64,000 nt of DNA from JAJNBA01 sp963842295 (lineage in GTDB: Bacteria; Actinomycetota; UBA4738; HRBIN12): contig CAWJFY010000010.1 of the NCBI GenBank assembly GCA_963842295.1, positions 62,001-126,000 on the forward strand. The letters are read 5' to 3'. The notes beneath the pieces are model-generated. The model ran no database searches. It saw nothing but the letters and a program-made list of their open reading frames with translations, and was not told the DNA's origin. A program made the position numbers and the translations under genes. How positions within the stretch are numbered: the first letter of the stretch is position 1; every line of letters begins with the position of its first letter. Shown here piece by piece: positions 26,787 through 34,422 of this stretch.

Positions 26787-27439
26787 GTGACGGCCTCCCG
26801 CAGCTCCTCGTGCGCTCGACGGATCGCGTAGAGGCCACCCCGGATCGCCCGCTGCGAGAGCGCGGACGCGCTGATGCCTTCCGCCTCCGCGATCCTCGTC
26901 AGCGAGTCGTCCGCGAGCAGCCCAAGCATCGCCGCCGCATCGCGCGTGTCCATCGCGGCCACCAGCTCGTCGCGACACTGCAAGAACGCGTTGACCGAGG
27001 CCACGCGGAACGACCGCTCATCGTCTGCGTCGACCCAGCGGGTCCGGAGCCCCCTCGGCGACTCCTGCCGCTGCGTCAGCTCGCGAACGTGGTCGACCGC
27101 CTCCCTCGCGGACCACCACGCGGGCCCGTCCTGGTTGAAGGGCGCGCGCGACTCCCCGAAACTGATCAGGGGTCCCGATCCGATCCCGAAACGCACGTCC
27201 ACCCCTCCTCGCAGCGCCAACCGGACGACCAGCGTCGCCTCCAGCGCCGACACGAGGTCGGCGAAGAGTCCCTGGAACTCGTCGCCGATCGTAGGGGTCA
27301 GCGGCTGCATCGGCGCGAGCCGATCGTTCGCGAGCGCCAGCGCCTCGGCGACCGAGACTCGGCGTCGTTCGGGGTCCGGGTGTCCTCGCGACCCGACGAC
27401 GTCTCCCAACACCGCGACGACGTGCTCCTGCGTTTCCAC
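26783..27439 (-). CDS. satD: SatD-family protein
   Basis: 218 residues. It opens with VVAVLGDVVGSRGH (SatD family D-x-V/I-x-S-R signature) and has TPTIGDEFQGLFADLVSALE, which resembles the nucleotidyl-cyclase-like fold of the family. The C-terminus (about 170-212, SLTRIAEAEGISASALSQRA) reads as a helix-turn-helix. SatD is named from the acid-tolerance satCDE operon of Streptococcus mutans; its biochemical role is unknown. The start is GTG at 27439 without a ribosome-binding site, preceded by a good promoter ending 7 nt upstream. An HTH plus a palindrome in its own promoter suggests autoregulation (inference). Confidence 0.8.
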   Translation of the reverse strand: METQEHVVAVLGDVVGSRGHPDPERRRVSVAEALALANDRLAPMQPLTPTIGDEFQGLFADLVSALEATLVVRLALRGGVDVRFGIGSGPLISFGESRAPFNQDGPAWWSAREAVDHVRELTQRQESPRGLRTRWVDADDERSFRVASVNAFLQCRDELVAAMDTRDAAAMLGLLADDSLTRIAEAEGISASALSQRAIRGGLYAIRRAHEELREAVT

Positions 27440-27446
27440 GATATGA

Positions 27447-27475
27447 AGGATATGGCTTCACAGTGAAGATGTAAA
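27447..27475 (-). promoter_or_regulatory. satD promoter with a palindrome in the -35/-10 spacer
   Basis: Reading left: -35 TTTACA (27475-27470), 17-bp spacer, -10 TATCCT (27452-27447), then 7 nt to the GTG of satD. The spacer contains the perfect palindrome CTTCAC-A-GTGAAG (27456-27468); a third CTTCAC copy lies at 27484-27489. Placement in the spacer would let a bound protein control polymerase access. The message would be leaderless. Confidence 0.65.
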
Positions 27476-27513
27476 GGCCTTGCCTTCACGCCGAGGATCT
27501 GCAGGTATGGGCT

Positions 27514-28005
27514 TCATCTTTCGGACGAGAATCGTGGTGCGAGCCGCTTCGCCGTCTCCTCGACCAGCTCCGGCAGCACGAGCGTCTGGCCAACGACCGG
27601 CATGAAGCTCGTGTCCGCGCTCCACCGCGGCACGACATGCCAGTGCAGATGGTCGGGAACCCCGGCGCCGGCCACCCGCCCCAAGTTCATCCCGATGTTG
27701 AAGCCGTGCGGCGCGTACTCCTCCCTCAGAGCCTTCACTGAACGCTGGAGGAGCCGCTGGAGCGCCAGGATCTCGTCGTCGCCGACGGCCTCGAGGTCGC
27801 CGACGTGCCGTGATGGGATCACCAGGACGTGGCCCGGGCTGTACGGGTACCTGTTCAGAACGACGTATGCGAGGTCCTCCCGGGCGAGGACACGCTCGGA
27901 CTCCTCGCCGTCGCCGATCCGGCAGAAGATGCAGGGTGCGTCGGGCGGCTCGGCCTTCGCTGCCTGGATGTACTCCATGCGCCACGGGCTCCAGAGGCGC
28001 TCCAT
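27514..28005 (-). CDS. HIT-family nucleotide hydrolase/phosphorylase (Ap4A phosphorylase-like)
   Basis: 163 residues. The histidine triad is DHLHWHVVPRW; an N-terminal CIFCRIGDGEESERVLA and LNRYPYSPGHVLVIPSRHVG are typical. The family hydrolyses or phosphorolyses dinucleoside polyphosphates; M. tuberculosis Rv2613c at the same position is an Ap4A phosphorylase. It lies 52 bp downstream of thrS on the same strand. Confidence 0.92.
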   Translation of the reverse strand: MERLWSPWRMEYIQAAKAEPPDAPCIFCRIGDGEESERVLAREDLAYVVLNRYPYSPGHVLVIPSRHVGDLEAVGDDEILALQRLLQRSVKALREEYAPHGFNIGMNLGRVAGAGVPDHLHWHVVPRWSADTSFMPVVGQTLVLPELVEETAKRLAPRFSSER

Positions 28006-28057
28006 CTATGGCGCCTGCTTCTGGCCGTCGCGCCCCTCGTCGGCGCCGCCCATCCGT

Positions 28058-30007
28058 CTAGAAGGCGCTCTGGCTGAGGGCACGCGTCCGTGCCTCCTCC
28101 GCGAGCGTCGACACGATGCGATCGAACGGTACGCCTGCGTGCTCCTCCCCCGACCGGTCGCGGACGGTGAACGTGCCGGCCTCGAGGTCGCGATCGCCGA
28201 CGACCACGACGTACGGCGCCTTCATCAGCTGCGCCGCGCGGATCTTCTTCCCGACGGTCTCCTTCGTCTCGTCGATGTGCACCCGGAGACCCGCCGCCCG
28301 CGCCTCGGAGGCGAGCTCCTGGCAGTTCGGGACATGCCGGTCGGCCACCGGGACGAGCCTGACCTGCTCCGGCGAGAGCCACAGGGGGAACGCGCCGCCG
28401 TAGTGCTCGATCAGCACGGCGCTGAACCGCTCGAGGCTCCCGAGGATCGCGCGGTGGATCATCACCGGCCGATGTCGCTGGTTGTCGTCGCCCGTGTACT
28501 CCATGTCGAAGCGCTCGGGCAGCGCGAAGTCGCATTGCACGGTGGTGAGCTGCCAGAGGCGGCCGATCGCGTCGCGGAAGTGGAAGTCCACCTTCGGGCC
28601 GTAGAACGCGCCCTCCCCCTCGGCGACGCGGTAGTCGAGGCCGCTCTTCTCGAGCGCCTGCGTCAGGGCCTCGGTCGCGCGAGCGGCGGTGGCCTCATCC
28701 ACTATCGACTGAGCCACCGGGAGGGTGGAGAGCTCGACGAGGGGATCGGTGAAGCCGAACGTCCGATGGACCTCGAGCGTCAGCTCGAAGACGCCAAGGA
28801 TCTCGTCGATCAGCTGGTCCGGGGTGCAGATGATGTGCGAATCGTCCATCGTGAGGCCGCGGATCCTGAGCAGGCCGTGGAGGGTCCCCGCCTTCTCGTG
28901 GCGGTAGACCGTCCCCAGCTCCGACAGACGCATGGGCAGGTCGCGATAGCTGCGGACCTGCGACTTGTACACCAGCACGTGGAACGGGCAGTTCATCGGC
29001 TTGACGTAGTAGTCGCCGGTGTCCGCTTCCATCGGCGGATACATGTTCTCCTTGTACTTCTCGAGATGGCCGCTCGTCTCCCACAGCACCGAGCGAGCGA
29101 TGTGTGGCGTCACGATCAGGTCGTAGCCACGCTCGGCGTGGAGGTTGCGGACCCAGTCCTCGAGCTCCTTCCGGAAGATCCCGCCGCGCGGATGCCAGAG
29201 CCACAGGCCCGGTCCCAGCTCGTCGGGACTGGAGAAGAGATCCAACTCGCGCCCGAGGCGCCGGTGGTCACGCTTCTCCGCCTCCTCGAGCCGATGCAGG
29301 TGCGCCTCGAGGTCCTCCTCGGTGGCCCACGCGGTGCCGTAGATCCGGGTCAGCATCGGGTTGGTCTCGACGCCGCGCCAGTAGGCACCTGCGGTCGAGG
29401 TCAGCTTGAAGGCGCCGAGACGCCCGGTCGACGGCACATGCGGCCCTTCGCACAGGTCGATCCAGCCGTCGTTGCGGTACAGCGACACGATCTCGCCCGA
29501 AGTGACCTCGCCCTCGGACGTCCCGATCGCCTGGATGATCTCCCGCTTGAAGGGCTGGTCCTCCAGGCGCGCGCCGGCTTCCTCCCGACTGGCCTCTTCC
29601 CGGATGAACGGCTGGTCCTCCTTGACGACCCCACGCATCTCGTTCTCGATCGTGGCCAGGTCGTCCTCGCGGATCGGAGACGGAAGATCGAAGTCGTAGT
29701 AGAAGCCATCCTGGATCGGTGGTCCGATCGCGTACTTCGCCCCTGGGAAAAGGCGGCAGACCGCTTGCGCCAGCACGTGAGCGGTGGAGTGGCGAAGGAC
29801 GTGGAGCCCCTCGGCGGACGCCGGCTCGACCGGCTCGACGGTCGAGTCGGCGGCTTCCTGTGCATCTGGGACGTACGAGAGGTCGCGGAGCACGCCGTCG
29901 ACGCGCGCCGCGATCGCCTCCGGTGGCAGCACGGCGCCGACCGGCTCCCCCTCGGGGAGCTCGACGTGGGCACCGTCCGGCAAGGTCAGTCGAGGCACGG
30001 GCGCCAT
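28058..30007 (-). CDS. thrS: Threonyl-tRNA synthetase
   Basis: 649 residues, full length. Domains: TGS (1-65), editing domain with RHSTAHVLAQAV and the Cys of LCEGPHVPSTGRL, class II core with zinc ligands in MNCPFHVLVY (Cys), GTVYRHEKAGTLHG and MIHRAILGSLERF (His), and a C-terminal anticodon domain beginning near LVPVADRHVPNCQELA. The editing His pair is kept, so Ser-tRNA-Thr proofreading should work. Only 33 bp separate it from the upstream permease stop, leaving no room for a T-box leader. Confidence 0.96.
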   Translation of the reverse strand: MAPVPRLTLPDGAHVELPEGEPVGAVLPPEAIAARVDGVLRDLSYVPDAQEAADSTVEPVEPASAEGLHVLRHSTAHVLAQAVCRLFPGAKYAIGPPIQDGFYYDFDLPSPIREDDLATIENEMRGVVKEDQPFIREEASREEAGARLEDQPFKREIIQAIGTSEGEVTSGEIVSLYRNDGWIDLCEGPHVPSTGRLGAFKLTSTAGAYWRGVETNPMLTRIYGTAWATEEDLEAHLHRLEEAEKRDHRRLGRELDLFSSPDELGPGLWLWHPRGGIFRKELEDWVRNLHAERGYDLIVTPHIARSVLWETSGHLEKYKENMYPPMEADTGDYYVKPMNCPFHVLVYKSQVRSYRDLPMRLSELGTVYRHEKAGTLHGLLRIRGLTMDDSHIICTPDQLIDEILGVFELTLEVHRTFGFTDPLVELSTLPVAQSIVDEATAARATEALTQALEKSGLDYRVAEGEGAFYGPKVDFHFRDAIGRLWQLTTVQCDFALPERFDMEYTGDDNQRHRPVMIHRAILGSLERFSAVLIEHYGGAFPLWLSPEQVRLVPVADRHVPNCQELASEARAAGLRVHIDETKETVGKKIRAAQLMKAPYVVVVGDRDLEAGTFTVRDRSGEEHAGVPFDRIVSTLAEEARTRALSQSAF

Positions 30008-30040
30008 GATATCGGTGGGGTCCGGGCGCTCCGACGGGCG

Positions 30041-32587
30041 CTACTCGTAGGAGATCGCTTCCAGGACCTTGATCCGCGAGGCTCGGATCGCCGGTGCGAT
30101 CGACGCCACGAGCCCGAGGAGGGCGGCGATCACCGCGAACGCGACCAGGAGGCCCCACGGGATCGCCAAACGTGACACGCCGAGGTCGGCCAGCGCCTGC
30201 TGCATCGCCCATCCGAAGAGGAGCCCGATCGCGATCCCGAGCACGGCACCGAGCAGGGACACGATCACGGCCTCGATCACGATCATCCAGCCGATCTGGC
30301 CTCGCTGCATACCGACCGCGCGCAGGAGCCCGAGCTCGCGGACGCGCTCGTAGATCGACAGCGCGAGGGTGTTCGCGATCCCGAACGCGGAGATGATCAC
30401 CGACAGCACCAGGAGCACCAGGACGATGCCGAAGACCTGATCGATCAGCCGGTCCTGCTCTGCCTTGAACTGGGCCTGATCGCTGATCTCGACGTTCGGG
30501 AACTCGCCGGCGACCTCCTCCAAGGCAGCTCTCGCCTGTTCGAGGGAGACGCCGTCCGCCTTCCGAACGAAGACGAGGTAGTCCAATTGCTCCGCGACGT
30601 TCTCCTCGTACTCCTCGAGCGAGATCGTGTAGTCGCCGAGCAGGCGGTTGTCCGTGTAGATACCGACGATCCTCAGCTGCTGCGTTCCGGTCCGAGCGAA
30701 CCGAACGGGGAGCTCATCCCCGATCTCCAGTCCACGAGCCCGCGCGGGTCCTACGTGGATCAGGATCGTCCCCGGCTCGGCCAACGCTGCGGGGGTCCCG
30801 GCCTCCATCGGCACGCTCACCACGTCCTCGACCGTCGTCTCGTCCACACCGGCGATGAAGGTCAGGCCGCCGCCGATCTTCACGCCTGCCTGCCGGAACG
30901 GCGACACGGCGGCGAACTCGTCGCGCTCCGACAGCTCGTTGGCGATCCCCGGGCTGAAGGGCTGGAACCCGGAGGCGCTGAGGATGAAATCCGCGCGCAG
31001 CGTCTCGTCGAGGGTGTCGGACGCCGACGCCTTCAGCGTCGTCATGAAGACCGAGACGAACACGACCAGACCGAGGCCGATCATCAGCGCTGCGGCCGTC
31101 GACGCCGTCCGGCGCGGGTTCCGCTTCGCGTTCTCTTGCCCGAGGCGGCCGGTCATCCCGAGACTCCGCGCGGGGGCCCCGATCGCGGTCGCGAGCGGCC
31201 TCGCCACGAACGGGGACAGGACCGCGACGCCGATGAAGGTGAACATCGCGCCGAGGCCAACGATCGCCGCGGGCTGGGGTACGTCTCCGAAGAGTCCCGC
31301 GGCGATCGCCGCCACACCGGCCGCCGTGAGCAACCCACCGACGATCGAACGGCGGCGGAGCGACGCGGTCGGAGCGACGGTTCCCTCGCGCAGGGCCTCG
31401 ATCGGCGAGACGCGCGACGCGCGACGCGCCGGGAACACCGACGCCACGACGGTCACGACGGTACCGACCACGAACGCTGCGATGATCGTGGTCGGCAGGA
31501 TCGCGAGCGGGGTCGGCGGCAGCTCCAGCCCGATCAGCTCGAGGCCTTGCTTGAGCAGGACCGCGAGCCCGATCCCCGCGGCGAGCCCGACGGCAGAGCC
31601 AAGAAGCCCGATCACGAGGGACTCGATGACCACGGACCTGAACACCTGTCCGCGGCTGGCACCCAGCGCTCGCAGGAGCCCCAGCTCGCGGGTCCGCTGC
31701 GTCACCACGATGTTGAACGTGTTGAAGATCACGAAGGCCCCGACGAACAACGCGACGAACGCGAACACGAGCAGCGCCGTGCGGAGGAAACCCAAGCCCT
31801 CGCGAACCTGTTCCGTCTGCTCGGAGGCGGCGTCGGTCGCAGTGATCGCCTGGAAGCCGGACGGGAGCACCTCCTGGACCTGCGCGGCGACCGAGACCGC
31901 CGACGCCCCCTCTTGCGCCACGATGTAGATCTGATCGAAGCTGCCTTCGCGGTCGAAGAGACGCTGCGCGGTCTCGAGCTCGAACGACGCGACCGTGGCG
32001 CCGCCGATCGTGGTGGTGGACGGCAGCGCGATGACCCCGGTCAGCCGGTACGGGTCCACTCCCAGCGGTGTGACGATCTTCACCTCGTCACCGATCTCCA
32101 GACCCGCCTCCTCGACGGTGTCCGCGTCGATGACGACCTCGTCGTCGGACTCCGGCGGCTCCCCCGTGAGCTCGAACGGGGTGACGTCCGGGTCCCACGA
32201 GCTCCCGATCGTCGGGGCGCCGCCGCCCGAGATCACCTCGCCGGTCTGCGGGTCGATCACCTGCGCGAAGCCGCCCACGCTGCCGTTGGCCGCGGCCACA
32301 TCGGGCAAGGCCTCGACATCTCCCAGGACATCCTCCGGGATCGGGTTCCGCTCCTGGCCTCCTCCCCCACCACCGCCGGCCGCGATGTCTTGGAACGCGT
32401 TCTCCGCCTGCACGACGACGTCGGTCTTCGCGAAGATGTCCCCGAACAGGTCGTCGAACGCGGACAGTGCGGTGTCGGTGAGCACCAGCGTCCCCGCGAC
32501 GAAACCGACGCCCAGGACGATCGCGAGCGCCGTGAGCGCGAGGCGAAGCTTCCTCGCCAGGAGGCTCTTCAGCGCGGCGCGCCACAT
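30041..32587 (-). CDS. FtsX/MacB-type ABC transporter permease (two repeated halves)
   Basis: 848 residues. First helix near 15-35, a long extracellular MacB-like domain with a Gly-rich loop (IAAGGGGGGGQERNP), three helices with the FtsX signature TQRTRELGLLRALGASRGQV, and a second copy in the C-terminal third with YERVRELGLLRAVGMQRGQI. This is the eight-helix, two-FtsX-domain layout of lipoprotein or exporter permeases. It starts 1 nt after the ATPase stop. Substrate unknown. Confidence 0.9.
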   Translation of the reverse strand: MWRAALKSLLARKLRLALTALAIVLGVGFVAGTLVLTDTALSAFDDLFGDIFAKTDVVVQAENAFQDIAAGGGGGGGQERNPIPEDVLGDVEALPDVAAANGSVGGFAQVIDPQTGEVISGGGAPTIGSSWDPDVTPFELTGEPPESDDEVVIDADTVEEAGLEIGDEVKIVTPLGVDPYRLTGVIALPSTTTIGGATVASFELETAQRLFDREGSFDQIYIVAQEGASAVSVAAQVQEVLPSGFQAITATDAASEQTEQVREGLGFLRTALLVFAFVALFVGAFVIFNTFNIVVTQRTRELGLLRALGASRGQVFRSVVIESLVIGLLGSAVGLAAGIGLAVLLKQGLELIGLELPPTPLAILPTTIIAAFVVGTVVTVVASVFPARRASRVSPIEALREGTVAPTASLRRRSIVGGLLTAAGVAAIAAGLFGDVPQPAAIVGLGAMFTFIGVAVLSPFVARPLATAIGAPARSLGMTGRLGQENAKRNPRRTASTAAALMIGLGLVVFVSVFMTTLKASASDTLDETLRADFILSASGFQPFSPGIANELSERDEFAAVSPFRQAGVKIGGGLTFIAGVDETTVEDVVSVPMEAGTPAALAEPGTILIHVGPARARGLEIGDELPVRFARTGTQQLRIVGIYTDNRLLGDYTISLEEYEENVAEQLDYLVFVRKADGVSLEQARAALEEVAGEFPNVEISDQAQFKAEQDRLIDQVFGIVLVLLVLSVIISAFGIANTLALSIYERVRELGLLRAVGMQRGQIGWMIVIEAVIVSLLGAVLGIAIGLLFGWAMQQALADLGVSRLAIPWGLLVAFAVIAALLGLVASIAPAIRASRIKVLEAISYE

Positions 32588-32588
32588 A

Positions 32589-33329
32589 TCAGGTCTCCAG
32601 CAACTTCATCCGGTCGAGGACCTTCTCCGCCGTCGGTTCCCGCATCTCGTCCACGATCTGACCGTCGGCGAGGAACACGATCCTGCCCGCGTAGCTCGCG
32701 CCGACGGGATCGTGGGTGACCATCACGATCGTCTGTCCGTGGTCGGTCACGGCGGCCTTGAGGAACGTGAGCAGCTCCTGGGACGCACGGGAGTCGAGGT
32801 TCCCGGTCGGCTCGTCCGCGAACACGATCTCCGGGCGCGAGACGAGCGCACGCGCCGCCGCGACACGCTGCTGCTGACCGCCCGAGAGCTCCGTGGGCAG
32901 GTGCGTGAGTCGATCCCGGATCCCGATCGTGTCGACGACCTCGTCGAAGCGCGTCTTGTCGACGTCGTGCCCGGCGATGTCACTGGGAAGCGTGATGTTC
33001 TCGGCTGCCGTGAGCGTCGGCACCAGGTTGTACGCCTGGAAGACGAAGCCCACGCGGTCGCGCCGGATCTCGGTGAGATCCTTGTCTTTGAGGTGAGTGA
33101 GGTCCTGGTCGCCGATCCAGACCGTGCCCGAGGTGGGCTTGTCCAGACCCGCCATGATGTGCAGCAAGGTGGACTTCCCAGAGCCCGAGGCGCCCATGAT
33201 CGCCGTGAACTCGCCTGCGGCGAACTCCACGGACACGCCGCGGAGCGCCTCCACGGCAGCCGCCCCCGCGCCGTAGACCTTCTGAAGATCGACCGCGCGG
33301 GCGGCGGCGGTTCGGGTTTCCGTGAGCAT
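32589..33329 (-). CDS. MacB/LolD-type ABC transporter ATP-binding protein
   Basis: 246 residues from ATG 33329, with GAGGG upstream. Walker A GASGSGKSTLLHIMAG, Q-loop FVFQAYNLVPTLTAAENI, signature LSGGQQQRVAAARAL, Walker B IVFADEPTGNLDS and switch HDPVG. The sequence is of the LolD/MacB class that pairs with FtsX-like permeases, matching the next gene. Mechanotransmission or export of lipids/peptides is the usual role; specifics unknown. Confidence 0.93.
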   Translation of the reverse strand: MLTETRTAAARAVDLQKVYGAGAAAVEALRGVSVEFAAGEFTAIMGASGSGKSTLLHIMAGLDKPTSGTVWIGDQDLTHLKDKDLTEIRRDRVGFVFQAYNLVPTLTAAENITLPSDIAGHDVDKTRFDEVVDTIGIRDRLTHLPTELSGGQQQRVAAARALVSRPEIVFADEPTGNLDSRASQELLTFLKAAVTDHGQTIVMVTHDPVGASYAGRIVFLADGQIVDEMREPTAEKVLDRMKLLET

Positions 33330-33493
33330 CGTGGTTCCCCCTCGAGAGACGTAGCCGGGCAGCTTACTGACAGATGTGAACGGATCGTCTCCGCCGAGCC
33401 ACAGGTCGCTTTGTTGGGCGGCCGCGATCTCGCGACGCTTGTCGGCATGGTGTCGCCGGGGCATCTAGCATCCTGTTCCGTGAGTGCTCGACC

Positions 33494-33679
33494 GTGATCT
33501 TCGTCCTCGTCGGTGCCGTTCTCGCCGGCGCCGCACTGTTCTTCTATGGGCTTCTCCGCTTCCAGAACGGGTGGGACGGACTCATGATGAAGGAGTTCGC
33601 CATCTGGTTGATCGTCATCGGCACGTCAGCGGGAGAGCTCCTCGGCCTTGTCGTTGCTCGGGTGACACTCCTCCCGTGA
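33494..33679 (+). CDS. Small two-helix membrane protein
   Basis: 61 residues starting at GTG 33494. Two hydrophobic helices (about 1-23 and 36-58) flank RFQNGWDGLMMKEF. No family recognised. It is the only plus-strand gene between EF-G2 and the glycosyltransferase apart from the recombinase remnant. A -10-like TAGCAT lies about 25 bp upstream. The hydrophobic pattern supports a real gene, but short length leaves doubt. Confidence 0.5.
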   Translation: MIFVLVGAVLAGAALFFYGLLRFQNGWDGLMMKEFAIWLIVIGTSAGELLGLVVARVTLLP

Positions 33680-33803
33680 GACGCCGAACCCGGTTCGTCA
33701 TCCTTGCCGCGATGTGCGGAGTCCTGGTCGGTCTCGTGTAACTTCCGGCGCCGGGTCTTCGCCACCGGCCTCGGTACGAGCTGAGGTGAACGATGGCCTA
33801 CGG

Positions 33804-33993
33804 GTGAACGATCTCCGACATTCGGCTGTATCTTTCGCCGTGGCCCACGGAGCCAACGTCTATGCCGTGCGGCGGATGGTCGGCCACTCCAAGCCCTCGA
33901 TCACCCTCGACGTCTACGGGGAGCTTTGGGACGACTCTCAGGAGCGTTGCCACCAAACTGGACGAAGCGATCCGGACTGAGATGGTGGCTTGA
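33804..33993 (+). pseudogene. Tyrosine-recombinase (phage integrase) C-terminal fragment, frameshifted
   Basis: Residues NDLRHSAVSFAVAHGANVYA, MVGHSKPSITLD and VYGELWDD match box II of tyrosine recombinases (consensus HDLRH...GH...LDxYG). The catalytic Arg, the GH histidine and the Tyr remain, but the first His is Asn. After WDDS (about 33938) the expected tail continues in the next frame as LRSVATKLDEAIRTEMVA before a stop at 33991. Nothing of the N-terminal and core-binding parts is present upstream. A decayed integrase, about 330 bp from the 3' end of the tRNA-Val gene. Confidence 0.75.
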
Positions 33994-34111
33994 TCACGGG
34001 GGTGAGCGCCGTCCGCATGATGTCCGTGATCCCGCCGAGCTTCCGGCGCAGCTCGTCGCGCTCGGCGCGAACGGCCTTGAGCTCTGCCGCGAGTGCCGCG
34101 TTGCTAGGCAT
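33938..34111 (-). CDS. Possible small coiled-coil protein beside the recombinase remnant
   Basis: 57 residues from ATG 34111 with AAGGGG 6 nt upstream. The first 32 residues (SNAALAAELKAVRAERDELR) form a strong heptad-type helix; the rest is not distinctive and overlaps the recombinase fragment on the other strand by 56 nt. Small helical proteins next to integrases are common in actinobacterial mobile elements. Weak evidence; it may be chance. Confidence 0.35.
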   Translation of the reverse strand: MPSNAALAAELKAVRAERDELRRKLGGITDIMRTALTPVIKPPSQSGSLRPVWWQRS

Positions 34112-34291
34112 CCTGGTCCCCTTCCTGTCGCGCCTCTCCGGGGTGGGGGCGATAGCGGGACTAACCGACCACCTGAACCACGATTGAACCAATCTATGCG
34201 CAAGACACGGAACTCCAAATACGTAAATTGCACCCGTTGATCCTGTTTCAGTTTCGTTTCACTTTCGGCCTCGAAGCAAAGGCACAAGAGA
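34112..34291. other. AT-rich intergenic patch beside tRNA-Val
   Basis: No gene is seen here. The stretch 34185-34270 is visibly richer in A and T than the surrounding sequence (for example AAATACGTAAATTG and TTTCAGTTTCGTTTCACTTT). I find no second copy of the tRNA 3' end. It is consistent with leftover foreign DNA. Confidence 0.45.
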
Positions 34292-34318
34292 GCCCCAGGC
34301 CGCTGACCTGGGGCTTTT
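34292..34318. terminator. Terminator downstream of tRNA-Val (possibly bidirectional)
   Basis: GCCCCAGG (34292-34299) and CCTGGGGC (34307-34314) form a perfect 8-bp stem with a 7-nt loop. On the plus strand TTTT follows; on the minus strand it lies 4 nt past the tRNA 3' end and is followed by TCTCTTG. It most likely ends tRNA-Val transcription and may also stop transcripts from the recombinase side. Confidence 0.7.
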
Positions 34319-34321
34319 CCG

Positions 34322-34393
34322 TGGGCGCGGGAGGTTTTGAACCTCCGACCTCTTGCGTGTGAAGCAAGCGCTCTCCCACTGAGCTACGCGCCC
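34322..34393 (-). tRNA. tRNA-Val (anticodon CAC)
   Basis: 72-nt cloverleaf on the minus strand. Acceptor GGGCGCG pairs with CGCGCCC, the D arm is GCTC...GAGC, and the anticodon stem is CTTGC/GCAAG with loop TTCACAC (anticodon CAC, reading GTG). The variable loop is AGGTC and the T arm GGAGG-TTCAAAA-CCTCC. Discriminator A; no CCA is encoded. The next gene upstream ends 30 bp away. tRNA 3' ends are preferred attachment sites, and a recombinase remnant lies just downstream. Confidence 0.95.
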
Positions 34394-34422
34394 GAGATGG
34401 GCCACGATAGCAGAGGTCCTGT

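Noticed and set aside
30008..30040. T-box leader upstream of thrS
   Set aside because: Only 33 bp separate thrS from the upstream permease gene; no room or motif for a T-box.
34112..34291. Second copy of the tRNA-Val 3' end (attachment repeat)
   Set aside because: Scanned by eye from 33.4 to 34.3 kb; no repeat of the T-arm/acceptor sequence was found.
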